64,000 nucleotides of DNA, taken from positions 930,001 through 994,000 of the forward strand of contig NZ_CP124747.1 in assembly GCF_041860085.1 (NCBI RefSeq), written 5' to 3'. Both the position numbers and the translations under genes were made by a program. The DNA comes from Schlesneria sp. DSM 10557. GTDB lineage: Bacteria; Planctomycetota; Planctomycetia; Planctomycetales; Planctomycetaceae. Positions 12,983 through 20,507 of this stretch are shown piece by piece. How positions within the stretch are numbered: position 1 is the first letter of the stretch; each line of letters starts with the position of its first letter. Below the pieces are notes generated by a model that did not search any database, was not told the DNA's origin, and worked only from the letters and a program-made list of their open reading frames with translations.

Positions 12983-14908
12983 ATGGAACAAAAGAAACTC
13001 CTGACTGCCGATGAAGTTTACCAGTTGTTCGGGGTGGACCTCGACGGACTCAATGAACTTGTCGATTCAGGAGCAGTCCAGGCTCTCGACGAAGATGGTT
13101 TCGTGCATTACCGCCGCGACGATTTTGCAAAACTCGTCAGTGACGGGGTGCTGACCCCGCGGACGTCGGCGGAGATGTTCCAGGTCGACTCCGACGGAGA
13201 CATCCCTTTTCTAAAGTTGAAGGGGGACGACGAACCGATTTCCGGCGACGATGACGTCTCGTTCCTGGAACTCGACGAAGATGCTCTCAATGAGCAAGCC
13301 GCCATCGAGGCGATCGATTCTGGATCTCAGCCGGAATTTGACTTTGACGCTGCCTTCGAACTTGATCCCTCAGAGAGCTCTCGTCAAGCGCCGCCTGACA
13401 GCCACAGCGACGTGCGGATCGCAGAACCCGTATCATCTCTGGATGCCAGCGACAGTGATGTGAGACTCGTTTCCGTGCCTGATGCACCCGCCGACGCTCC
13501 CGCGGCTCGACAACGCTCCAATATGCCTGATAGCGACAGCGACGTCCGCCTCGCTTCGACCATCAAGTCACCGCCCGAGAGCGATAGCGACGTACAACTT
13601 GTCCGCGTTTCCCCCACTGATAGCGACATCGCTCAGGTTCCGGAATTAAAGCTGGCGAACACCGGTGACAGTGACAGCGACGTTCGCATGGTGACGTCAT
13701 CCCGCCTGTCGAGCGAAAGCGACAGCGATGTCCAGCTGGTCGATCTCCCGCCCGCCATTGTCGACAGTCCCATCGCGGTTGAACACAATCCCCTCGCCAC
13801 GGGAGAAAGTGACAGCGATGTTCAGCTCGTCACGACACCTTCTGCAGGGGATACTTCGCCCGCGGCCGAAAGTGATTTTCCCCGCACCAGCGCCAAAAGC
13901 GCGCTCGAAGTCAGTGACAGCGATATCGTCCTCGCAAACCCGAGCGGCTCGGCTCAGGAGGACGATGCCCAGGACCTGTCGTCCACCGACAGCGGTATCA
14001 GCCTGATCGGTGCCGACGACAGCGGGATCCGACTGGTTCAAGAGGATAGCGGGATTCAACTCGAAGGCGACGACAGTGGAATCCGCCTGGATAATGCAGA
14101 TAGTGGCATCAGTCTGGTGGGGGAAGACAGCGGACTGGCCCTCGACAGCGGCAGCGACAGTGGAATCAGCCTGGGCGATACCGAAAGCGGGATCAGCATC
14201 CTGGGTAGTGACAGCGGAATCTCTCTTCAGGATGAGGAATTTGATCCCAGCGCCACGCTCGCGGAAGGGAGCAGCCAGGACTTCACCTTCGAACTGGACA
14301 GCAACGATGAGCTGGACGACAACATCCACACGATGGAGTTGTCCGCTCACCGCCCGGACGATTCAGGCTTCGACGTTAGTCTGGCCGAGAGCGAAGGGAC
14401 AGCCGAGCTGAGTCTGGAAGACAGCGACGGAGAGGCACCCGCTTACGCACCCACCGTCGTGGGAGGGGGTGCACCGTCGAAAAAGACCCCTCGCAACCAG
14501 TCGCTCAGCGAAGCATTCAAACTGGACGAGCCCCCGGAAGTCGAAGACCTCGAAATCTCAGACGATCTGAATGCAGCCGTCAGCAGCGACCTGAGTGAAG
14601 AATTTGCCGAGGCCGACGAAGATGCATACGAGGCCTCGGATGATGACTTTGCTGTCAGCGAATACGCTGATGATGAGATCGACGAGCTGAGCGAAGATGA
14701 CGTCGCGGTGCCCGTCTCAAAAGCTCGCAAAGGTCCACGCGAACCAGAGTGGGGTGCTGTCGCCGTCGCCCCGATTGTGATCGCATCTCTCATGATGGCT
14801 GCAACCCTTACCATTTTGTGGGGCGGTATTGTGACCACATGGACGGGCGGGGAAGCCCCCGGTCCTGCAGGAGCGCTGATCTCAACGCTGGCGGGACTGA
14901 TTAAGTAA
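12983..14908 (+). CDS. Asp/Ser-repeat protein with N-terminal HTH-like segment and C-terminal membrane anchor
   Basis: A 641-residue acidic protein. Residues 4-55 (LLTADEVYQLFGVDLDGLNELVDSG...DGFVHYRRDDF) resemble the small helix-turn-helix/excisionase-type domain that recurs in planctomycete proteins. Residues about 130-320 carry nine copies of an SDSDV[RQ]LV-like unit spaced roughly 15-25 residues apart. Residues about 325-430 carry nine tighter DSGI[SRQ]L units. A Glu/Asp-rich linker follows, then one hydrophobic helix (about 591-620, VAPIVIASLMMAATLTILWGG) and a short tail, giving a tail-anchored layout. The long acidic region is probably disordered. The function is unknown, and a scaffold or phospho-regulated adaptor is only a guess. 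A structured hairpin at 14964-15005 could terminate it. Confidence 0.75.
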   Translation: MEQKKLLTADEVYQLFGVDLDGLNELVDSGAVQALDEDGFVHYRRDDFAKLVSDGVLTPRTSAEMFQVDSDGDIPFLKLKGDDEPISGDDDVSFLELDEDALNEQAAIEAIDSGSQPEFDFDAAFELDPSESSRQAPPDSHSDVRIAEPVSSLDASDSDVRLVSVPDAPADAPAARQRSNMPDSDSDVRLASTIKSPPESDSDVQLVRVSPTDSDIAQVPELKLANTGDSDSDVRMVTSSRLSSESDSDVQLVDLPPAIVDSPIAVEHNPLATGESDSDVQLVTTPSAGDTSPAAESDFPRTSAKSALEVSDSDIVLANPSGSAQEDDAQDLSSTDSGISLIGADDSGIRLVQEDSGIQLEGDDSGIRLDNADSGISLVGEDSGLALDSGSDSGISLGDTESGISILGSDSGISLQDEEFDPSATLAEGSSQDFTFELDSNDELDDNIHTMELSAHRPDDSGFDVSLAESEGTAELSLEDSDGEAPAYAPTVVGGGAPSKKTPRNQSLSEAFKLDEPPEVEDLEISDDLNAAVSSDLSEEFAEADEDAYEASDDDFAVSEYADDEIDELSEDDVAVPVSKARKGPREPEWGAVAVAPIVIASLMMAATLTILWGGIVTTWTGGEAPGPAGALISTLAGLIK

Positions 14909-15148
14909 GAGTGCCGCGACGCGGCTCAATGTCACCGCTAGAGATCGTCGTTCGTCGAACAACAGAAGCCTTCGTTGATCCTGCAACGGATGAGCGAAGG
15001 CTTCTTGCATTTCCCAGTCGTTTAAAGCTTCGCCACTGCGAAGTCTCTCAACAATCCCAGCGTAGGGATTACCCGGAATCACCATCGTGAAATCACAGCT
15101 AAGGACTTCGATGGAGTCCTCGTCGTCCACGTAAGTCTGTCGAGTCAT
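14882..15148 (-). CDS. Hypothetical 88-aa protein (weak call)
   Basis: An 88-codon open frame with ATG at 15146-15148 reading MTRQTYVDDEDSIEVLSCDF...LNDWEMQEAFAHPL. Its composition is protein-like, but it overlaps the end of the plus-strand repeat-protein gene by 27 bases and contains the perfect hairpin at 14964-15005. There is no good ribosome binding site. No family is recognised. It may be a real small gene or a shadow of a terminator region. Confidence 0.35.
   Translation of the reverse strand: MTRQTYVDDEDSIEVLSCDFTMVIPGNPYAGIVERLRSGEALNDWEMQEAFAHPLQDQRRLLLFDERRSLAVTLSRVAALLLNQSRQR
14964..15005 (+). terminator. Two-tier hairpin downstream of the repeat-protein gene
   Basis: A perfect 11-bp outer stem (AGAAGCCTTCG with CGAAGGCTTCT) encloses an inner 4-bp stem (ATCC/GGAT) around TGCAAC. 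It lies 55 bases after the stop at 14908 and is followed only by a short T-rich stretch (TGCATTT), so termination is plausible but not certain. It falls inside the opposing 88-codon frame. Confidence 0.45.
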
Positions 15149-15237
15149 GCCACAAACCCGACGGCATCTGCCACTCGGCGCGGTGAGTGAGTGAACTCAT
15201 CGTTCAATCAGCGTCGTGACGGGACGACGGATCCTGC

Positions 15238-15410
15238 CTGTCCGTAAAACGGAAGCCCGCGCCAGGACGGTGCTGGCAGATCAGCTTATGTTTAAGCTTT
15301 CGACACGACCGAATGGCATGAAGGCCGGGGGCAGCAAGGTCTCAGCCAGGCAAGCGGCACCGTGAAGGCGCATACGAAGGACCGGACAGCACTCCCCTGA
15401 CGGGGTGCAC
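15238..15410. ncRNA. Candidate structured RNA with nested co-axial stems
   Basis: A gene-free stretch shows a nested series of complementary segments: CTGTCCG (15238-15244) with CGGACAG (15383-15389); GCGCC (15259-15263) with GGCGC (15367-15371); a 3x3 purine loop AGG/GAA; ACGGTGC (15267-15273) with GCACCGT (15357-15363); and TGGC (15274-15277) with GCCA (15345-15348) opposite an 8-base bulge. Inside lies a hairpin AGCTT/AAGCT (15283-15298) and a possible GACC/GGTC stem (15307-15341). A CCCC/GGGG hairpin follows (15389-15408). This order is hard to get by chance and suggests a folded RNA. It lacks the conserved cores of SRP RNA, RNase P RNA or tmRNA that I would recognise. The strand cannot be decided from pairing alone. 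Confidence 0.45.
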
Positions 15411-15448
15411 CACAGTGACCACTCCCGTACTCCTCGTACATTGTCAGG

Positions 15449-15559
15449 TCATCCAAACATTGACTTGACCAGCGCCAGTTCCAGCAGGTAACCGAACAGG
15501 TACCAGGTTGCGAGTAGTGAAATGGGTACCACCAAACTCGTCGAATTGCGACTTGTCAT
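15449..15559 (-). CDS. 36-aa single-pass membrane peptide
   Basis: A short open frame encodes MTSRNSTSLVVPISLLATWY followed by a hydrophobic stretch ending LVKSMFG, then TGA. A polar N-terminus of eight residues precedes one membrane-spanning helix (about residues 9-31) and a short basic tail. The ATG at 15557-15559 is preceded by AGGGGGG at an ideal distance (six to eight bases), which is the main reason to call it. No family is recognised. It lies on the strand opposite to the reading direction of the 13-15 kb gene, between the candidate structured RNA and the LRR gene, and has about 280 bases of free upstream sequence for its own promoter. It could be a small regulatory membrane protein or a toxin-like peptide; neither is shown. 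Confidence 0.55.
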   Translation of the reverse strand: MTSRNSTSLVVPISLLATWYLFGYLLELALVKSMFG

Positions 15560-15836
15560 TTTAGCCCCCCTGCAAATTGACCTGTACAAATGAGAGCGGA
15601 TGGGGAGCTCCGCTCCAGCCGATTTCGGTGTTAGCGACCGCCTCTATATGTCTACAGCGCAAGGGCCGACCGCTTTAGGACGGTACAATTCTGGTTGCAG
15701 GGAAAATTTTCACCCCTTTCTCGACTCGGGACCGCAGATGTGACATCCCTGCCGACAGCGTCGCAGCCACGCGGAAGTTACTGACGAGAGGTAGACGGCA
15801 GACTCACCGGGGAGCCATAACCTGCCGCCATCAACG

Positions 15837-15880
15837 AAAAATCCCCTTGGCGAGACAGGTAACTCGCCAAGGGGATTTTT
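15837..15880. terminator. Strong bidirectional terminator
   Basis: A perfect 18-bp inverted repeat (AAAAATCCCCTTGGCGAG and its complement) with an 8-base loop. A-tracts on one side and T-tracts on the other make it work in both directions. It lies downstream of the minus-strand LRR gene. Confidence 0.85.
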
Positions 15881-16000
15881 CAAGTTCGCAGAACAGTCAC
15901 GCAGGCGGCATTACGTTGTGGTCAGCCGCCGCGATTGCGATAGCGGTGGGGTATCATCATGAGACGTCGCTCACCGCTACTGCAGCCCATTTCGACGCAA

Positions 16001-16612
16001 TTACTTCTTCTCTTCCGGCTTGGGTTCTTCAGCCTTCTTTTCTTCTGCTGGTTTCGCGAGGTCAACTCCTCGAATAATCTGAATTTCTGGCAACGCGGCC
16101 TTCAGTTCTGCAACACCTGCATCGGTCACCTGGGTCTGCCAGAGATACAGCTTTTTGAGCTTTTTCAATCCATGGAGGTGCTTCAGTCCGGCATCGGTGA
16201 CAGCGGTTCCGTAGAGATTGAGATACTCGAGGTTCTCGAGCCCCTTGAGGTTCTCGAGTCCCTCGTCGGTCACCTTGGTTTTCTCCAGGTGCAGTCGGAC
16301 GAGTCCCTTGAGGTCTTTCAGGTGTGCCAGTCCGGCGCTGGTAATTTCCCGTCCGCGAAGGTTCAGTTGCGCAACCCGAGGGAGGTTCTTAAGTGGTGCA
16401 AGGCTGTCGTCGGTGATTTTGCCGTCGGCCAGATGGAATGCGACGTCCAGCCGCGAATCATTCTGTGCCAGTTCCATCACCTGACCACCTGATTTGCGAA
16501 CTTCCGCGATCGCGGTCTTTTCCGCCTCGCTCGGGGCGGCATTCTCCTCGGCCATCGCCATCCCGGCAGAAAAAGTTCCCAACAGGGCAAACAGACTCAT
16601 TACTCGCAACAT
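16001..16612 (-). CDS. Exported leucine-rich repeat protein
   Basis: A 203-residue exported protein. The ATG at 16610-16612 is preferred over the in-frame GTG nine bases upstream because GAGGAG sits eight bases before it. A signal peptide (MLRVMSLFALLGTFSAGMAMA) is followed by about five LRR units of 24 residues with the planctomycete pattern L..L..L.L..T.VTDAGL (for example LNLYGTAVTDAGLKHL). The C-terminus is a Lys/Glu/Pro-rich tail (EEKKAEEPKPEEKK). The LRR fold offers a protein-binding surface and no enzyme is implied. It stands 54 bp downstream of the DUF1501 gene on the same strand and ends at a strong terminator, so the two may share a transcript. Confidence 0.8.
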   Translation of the reverse strand: MLRVMSLFALLGTFSAGMAMAEENAAPSEAEKTAIAEVRKSGGQVMELAQNDSRLDVAFHLADGKITDDSLAPLKNLPRVAQLNLRGREITSAGLAHLKDLKGLVRLHLEKTKVTDEGLENLKGLENLEYLNLYGTAVTDAGLKHLHGLKKLKKLYLWQTQVTDAGVAELKAALPEIQIIRGVDLAKPAEEKKAEEPKPEEKK

Positions 16613-16666
16613 TGTCGTCACTCCTCAGTAGTAGAAAGCGAATTCCCAGTCAGGAACGGTCAATCA

Positions 16667-18046
16667 TCAACTCGCTGCGGTATACAGCGGCTGAATGACT
16701 TCTCCGTTCATGAGATGGTTTGGTCGGCCGAGCGGATCCATGATTAACTCTTCCGGGCTGACCCCTAATGCATCGAATAGTGTCGTGCAGACGTCCGCGG
16801 GAGACCAGGGACGTGTCGTCGGATAAGCGGCGATCTCATCGGTTTGGCCAATCACTTGTCCACCCCGGATTCCCGCTCCCGCAAACAAAGCAGAATAGGC
16901 ATGTGCCCAATGGTCACGGCCGGGGACCGATTCACCCGGAAGCATCGAAATTCTGGGCGTACGTCCAAACTCGCCCATGACCATCACCATTGTCTGATCG
17001 AGCAACCCGGAAGACGACAAATCGTCCATCAGCGCAGCAAGTCCCCGGTCGAGTTGCGGCAGCAGCGTATTCTTGAGGCGCCCCCAGTTATCCACGTGTG
17101 TGTCCCAGGTCTGCACGATTCCCATCGCAGCCTGAACGATCGGCACCCCCGCCTCGATCAATCGACGCGAAAGCAGGAGGGACTGACCAAACTTGTTTCG
17201 ACCGTAACGTTCACGGACTTCCGGATCTTCACGGTGAATATCGAATGCCTTGGCAACCCGGTCTGAAGTCAGCAGCGACAGCGCCAGTTCCTGCTGCTCG
17301 CCGAATGAATTCATCCGTCCGCCTGAGTCGCGCGAGACAGGGCTGCGATTCATTTCCTCCAGCAACTGCTGTCGAGCTATCAAACGGGGTGACGTAACAC
17401 CCGGTTGCAGTCGAAGCGAATCGATACCAAAGTTGGGGTCGTTTGGGTCCTGGTTGATCTGCCACGGGTCATGTTTCGGACCGAGAAATCCCGCATACTG
17501 TCCGGGCCAGGTCAGTGGACCTTCGATGAAGTAATTCGGCAGTGAGACCCCATTCGGAATGCCATCATTCCGTGGCCGCATCCAATCCAGGGCCGACGCA
17601 AAGTTCGGAAAATCAAACCGCGATTCCACTCGGTCCAGGTCGCTTCCGCCGCGAGGAATGGGGGTTGGTCGACCGGTGAGAGCCACATGAGTCGCCAGCA
17701 GATGATTGTGTTCGACATGCGACAGCGAACGAATCATCGACCACCGACCGAGTTGTTCGGCCAACTGAGGCAGATGTTCGCAAACGGCAACTCCGGGAAT
17801 GGCCGTATCAATCGACGAAAACTCTCCGCGGATTTCCGCCGGGGCATTCGGTTTGGGGTCAAACATATCAAGCTGACTGGGGCCGCCACTGAGCAACACC
17901 AACAGCACGGATTTGGCTCGACCAGTACGGTATGACGGATTCGCTGAAGCTCTACGGGACGCACAAGGGAGTACGCTTCCTGCGACGCCTGCTGCACCGA
18001 TACGAAGGACTTGACGGCGGCTGAGTTCAAAACGGGGTTGAATCAT
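16667..18046 (-). CDS. DUF1501 protein with Tat signal
   Basis: A 459-residue DUF1501 family protein. The N-terminus (FELSRRQVLRIGAAGVAG) is a twin-arginine signal, so the folded protein is exported. Family signatures visible are VLLSGGPSQLDMFDPKP, SHVEHNHLLATHVALTG, TWDTHVDNWGRLKN and VMGEFGRTPRISMLPG...GRDHWAHAYS, which match the alkaline-phosphatase/sulfatase-like fold of this group. In planctomycetes these genes usually follow a DUF1549/DUF1553 gene. Here that partner type lies 20 kb away at 38.5-41 kb, and nothing of it remains immediately upstream. Function in the family is unproven, and a role with secreted cytochrome-like or polysaccharide systems is often supposed. Confidence 0.85.
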   Translation of the reverse strand: MIQPRFELSRRQVLRIGAAGVAGSVLPCASRRASANPSYRTGRAKSVLLVLLSGGPSQLDMFDPKPNAPAEIRGEFSSIDTAIPGVAVCEHLPQLAEQLGRWSMIRSLSHVEHNHLLATHVALTGRPTPIPRGGSDLDRVESRFDFPNFASALDWMRPRNDGIPNGVSLPNYFIEGPLTWPGQYAGFLGPKHDPWQINQDPNDPNFGIDSLRLQPGVTSPRLIARQQLLEEMNRSPVSRDSGGRMNSFGEQQELALSLLTSDRVAKAFDIHREDPEVRERYGRNKFGQSLLLSRRLIEAGVPIVQAAMGIVQTWDTHVDNWGRLKNTLLPQLDRGLAALMDDLSSSGLLDQTMVMVMGEFGRTPRISMLPGESVPGRDHWAHAYSALFAGAGIRGGQVIGQTDEIAAYPTTRPWSPADVCTTLFDALGVSPEELIMDPLGRPNHLMNGEVIQPLYTAAS

Positions 18047-18879
18047 CAGAAAACCTCGCAGGAGTCGGTGGGAAATACAGTGGATTTTTACCGGCAGGGT
18101 TCAGCAACGTCGTCAATATTTCATTCATACTCGTAATGAATGCCGGGAACAAGTGCGATTGCCATGCGTACACGACGTCGTCCTCGTTTTGTAACTCCTG
18201 ACAGGGAGCCAGATGGCGACGATAGAGGGTCGATTGCTCTGCACCGGGCGTCCGGCCCCATGACGACAATATTCGAACTGAAAAACTTCGAGATCAGACC
18301 AACCTGCCCGTTCTGGCCCCGATTTCTCTAGCGGGTTGCCATCGGAGTTCCGTCAGTGACGGTTCTGTTATCGGTTTTCCCCCCGTACGGAAATCAGTCC
18401 CCTGAGGGGATGTGCAGGCCAGGGGGATCGACAGCAAGTCCCAGAATCCTCAGAGACCTGGATCGACTGGGGCGAGCAACGCAGATTGCTGCAGCGGACC
18501 GAGCGACTTTCCGCGAAAGTCATGGATCGCGTTTTCAAAGTGTCAGACAGCGCGTGAAAGAGGTCGCGCGAGACAAAGAACCTGCCGTGCCATGGGGTGA
18601 GAGATCGCGCGGCGCAAAAGGCGTTCGTTTGAAACGAAGGACCAGGGTCAATACAGGTTATCGATTCAGCCGCTGCGGCAGTTCAGAATCGAAGATCCTT
18701 CGAGATCCCCGGAGAGCGCACAGTTCCTAAAGGGTGCGGCGGCATATGCATTCAATCTGAAGACGAAACGCAAGATGCCACTGCAGCGTTGAAAGACGAT
18801 GCAGTGGCAATCAAAAAAAATCGGAACGTGAACGACCACGTCGATCCCGAGATCCGCGCTCATCCAGCGCAAGTGTCAA
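18047..18879. other. Gene-poor region upstream of the DUF1501 gene
   Basis: More than 800 bases with no gene I can support. Open frames on both strands are short, Arg/Ser-rich and lack ribosome binding sites. An 80-codon minus-strand frame that overlaps the DUF1501 start was considered and rejected. The only structured item is the palindrome at 18776-18809. Confidence 0.5.
18776..18809. repeat. Palindrome with GCCACTG/CAGTGGC arms
   Basis: A perfect 10-bp inverted repeat (TGCCACTGCA/TGCAGTGGCA) with a 14-base loop lies in the gap downstream of the PEP-CTERM gene. The arms resemble those of the hairpins at 47318-47348 and in the twin repeats at 52679-52954. No U-run follows on either strand, so simple termination is not obvious. 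Confidence 0.5.
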
Positions 18880-19554
18880 TCAGACAGCTTGCGTCTGTCG
18901 TCGCCGTCGGGCAAATCCAAACCCCGCGGCGGCCAGTCCCGTCGCACCGAGTGCAAACGTTGACGGTTCGGGAACTGACGTGTACTCGTAGGTGATCGTA
19001 ATCTCACCGCTGGCGATCGCGTTTCCCCCGAAGTAGACGCCATTGGCAGCAGTTCCATTGAACGTACCTTCGCTCCCAACAAACTTGAAATCGGCGTAAG
19101 TCACCCCAGTGCCGATAAAATCAGACCAGTTGGATGAGGCAACAGTATACTGCCCCGTGGTGTTAATCGGGGTGCCTGGGAAGTTGTACGGACCAATTCC
19201 TGACGCAACGGTTCCGGAACCGAAGAAAGCGGTCGCAGTTCCCGATACCGATGACCCATCGGGGGCAATCACGCTGAACGGAACTGCCGCCTGAGCGTTG
19301 GTGAATCCCTGACTCTTGCCGGTGAAATTCGCGACCGAGACGACGACATTGACGTCGGCACTGAATGACACCGTCACCCCCGTCAACGTTCCCAGTGACG
19401 AATCAAACTTTTGCAGCGACACCATCTCTTCAAACGACGTCGGCTGCGGAGACACGGTGGCCGAATAGCTGACGATGCCAGCATCGGCCTGACCGTTCTG
19501 CAACACCGCAACCACGGCCATCAATGCAACGAGAAGAGTTTTTTTCAACATCAT
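18880..19554 (-). CDS. PEP-CTERM sorting-domain protein
   Basis: A 224-residue exported protein. A signal peptide (MMLKKTLLVALMAVVAVLQNGQADA) leads into a beta-rich domain (FDSSLGTLTGVTVSFSADVNV) typical of the choice-of-anchor group seen in PEP-CTERM proteins. The C-terminus is a textbook sorting signal: VPEPSTFALGATGLAAAGFG then FARRRRQ, meaning a PEP motif, a hydrophobic helix and a basic stop. Such proteins are processed by an exosortase and attached to the cell surface or released with exopolysaccharide. No exosortase gene lies in the window. A second exported protein with a similar tail lies immediately upstream on the same strand. Confidence 0.85.
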   Translation of the reverse strand: MMLKKTLLVALMAVVAVLQNGQADAGIVSYSATVSPQPTSFEEMVSLQKFDSSLGTLTGVTVSFSADVNVVVSVANFTGKSQGFTNAQAAVPFSVIAPDGSSVSGTATAFFGSGTVASGIGPYNFPGTPINTTGQYTVASSNWSDFIGTGVTYADFKFVGSEGTFNGTAANGVYFGGNAIASGEITITYEYTSVPEPSTFALGATGLAAAGFGFARRRRQTQAV

Positions 19555-19793
19555 AGAGCTCTACCTTACCAGCAACACCTGTCGAACATTCTCGGAACTC
19601 CCAATGCTTTCCGAGTCTTCCTAAACGATCGAGCATCGAACCCCAATCAGGCTCGTTAATCCTGGCACATCCCGTTACCATTCGGCGTCTGAGCGAATCA
19701 CGGTCGAGCCCCCGGCTTCGATCAGCGCAGCGATCAAAGACGTTTACCCGGGCATCCCACGTTTGGTGGAAGGCCCGGTCACGTCTTACTCAT

Positions 19794-19828
19794 TGCACGA
19801 TCCCTGTTTAAAATTTCGGGATCGTGCA
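19794..19828. terminator. Hairpin downstream of the second anchored protein gene
   Basis: A perfect 11-bp inverted repeat (TGCACGATCCC/GGGATCGTGCA) with a 13-base A/T-rich loop lies 46 bases beyond the stop of the minus-strand gene at 19875. No T-run follows, so termination is possible but unproven. Confidence 0.4.
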
Positions 19829-19874
19829 CCGTCCCGACTGTGCGTCGCCGGACGAAAGGTCAGACCACTCACCA

Positions 19875-20507
19875 CTATTCAGCAACTCGCTTCCCCAGCC
19901 ATCGTCGTCGCATTCCAACTGCGACACCCATCAGCGACGCACTCGCGGCCCCGTAGCCAATCAGCGGCATCCCCGAAGACTTCACCGCGGCTTGGGACAG
20001 ATCAGTCGCTCCTTGCTCAACCGCACTCGCGTGACTTCCACTCAATTCGCCGCTGGGAGAATTTTTCCAGCGTTGAGCGAACTGTCCGAACATCGAGACC
20101 GGCTCAGTCTCCGAACCAGCCGGTGGGATTGGCGACACGGCAGCAAAATGGGTGACAGACCGACCGGTCTCTTTGAATCCCAGGCCACCTTTCGTGTAGT
20201 CGAAAGCAGGCATCGCACTCTTGCGTGGTCCACGGGGACTCAGAATTTCTTTTTCAGGAAGCAGCTTCGCATCGTGCAGATCATTAGCGAGCAATTCGGC
20301 CGCGTTTGGGAACTGGGCAGCACGGTATTCCAGATCAAACCCAACCACCGTCGCGGTCGAGAGAGCTGCTTTTGATTGAACACCGTCTGGAGTGATCTCT
20401 GCGAATTGAATTCGTGGAGCAAGCTCCAGAACAACTTCCGCCTGAGCTTGAGAGGCCCCGAAGGCATACAGAGCGGACAGCGTCGCGAGATTCTTCCAGT
20501 TCAACAT
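19875..20507 (-). CDS. Exported protein with sorting-like C-terminal tail
   Basis: A 210-residue protein starting at the ATG at 20505-20507, with GAAGG nine bases upstream; an in-frame ATG 54 bases earlier is less likely. The signal peptide is MLNWKNLATLSALYAFGASQAQA. The middle is Ser/Ala/Pro-rich with no known domain. The tail (SSGMPLIGYGAASASLMGVAVG then MRRRWLGKR) has the hydrophobic helix and Arg stop of a PEP-CTERM-like signal, but lacks the PEP tripeptide itself. It may use a variant sorting signal or simply be C-terminally membrane anchored. It precedes the PEP-CTERM gene by about 320 bp on the same strand. Confidence 0.6.
   Translation of the reverse strand: MLNWKNLATLSALYAFGASQAQAEVVLELAPRIQFAEITPDGVQSKAALSTATVVGFDLEYRAAQFPNAAELLANDLHDAKLLPEKEILSPRGPRKSAMPAFDYTKGGLGFKETGRSVTHFAAVSPIPPAGSETEPVSMFGQFAQRWKNSPSGELSGSHASAVEQGATDLSQAAVKSSGMPLIGYGAASASLMGVAVGMRRRWLGKRVAE

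Noticed and set aside
15238..15410. Interpretation of the folded region as SRP RNA, RNase P RNA or tmRNA
   Set aside because: The conserved GGAAGGNAGCAGCC-like tip, the GAGGAAAGTCC core and the tRNA-like ends with a T-arm TTCGA motif are not present.
18027..18269. 80-codon minus-strand frame overlapping the DUF1501 start
   Set aside because: No ribosome binding site or recognisable domain, and it overlaps a well-supported start.
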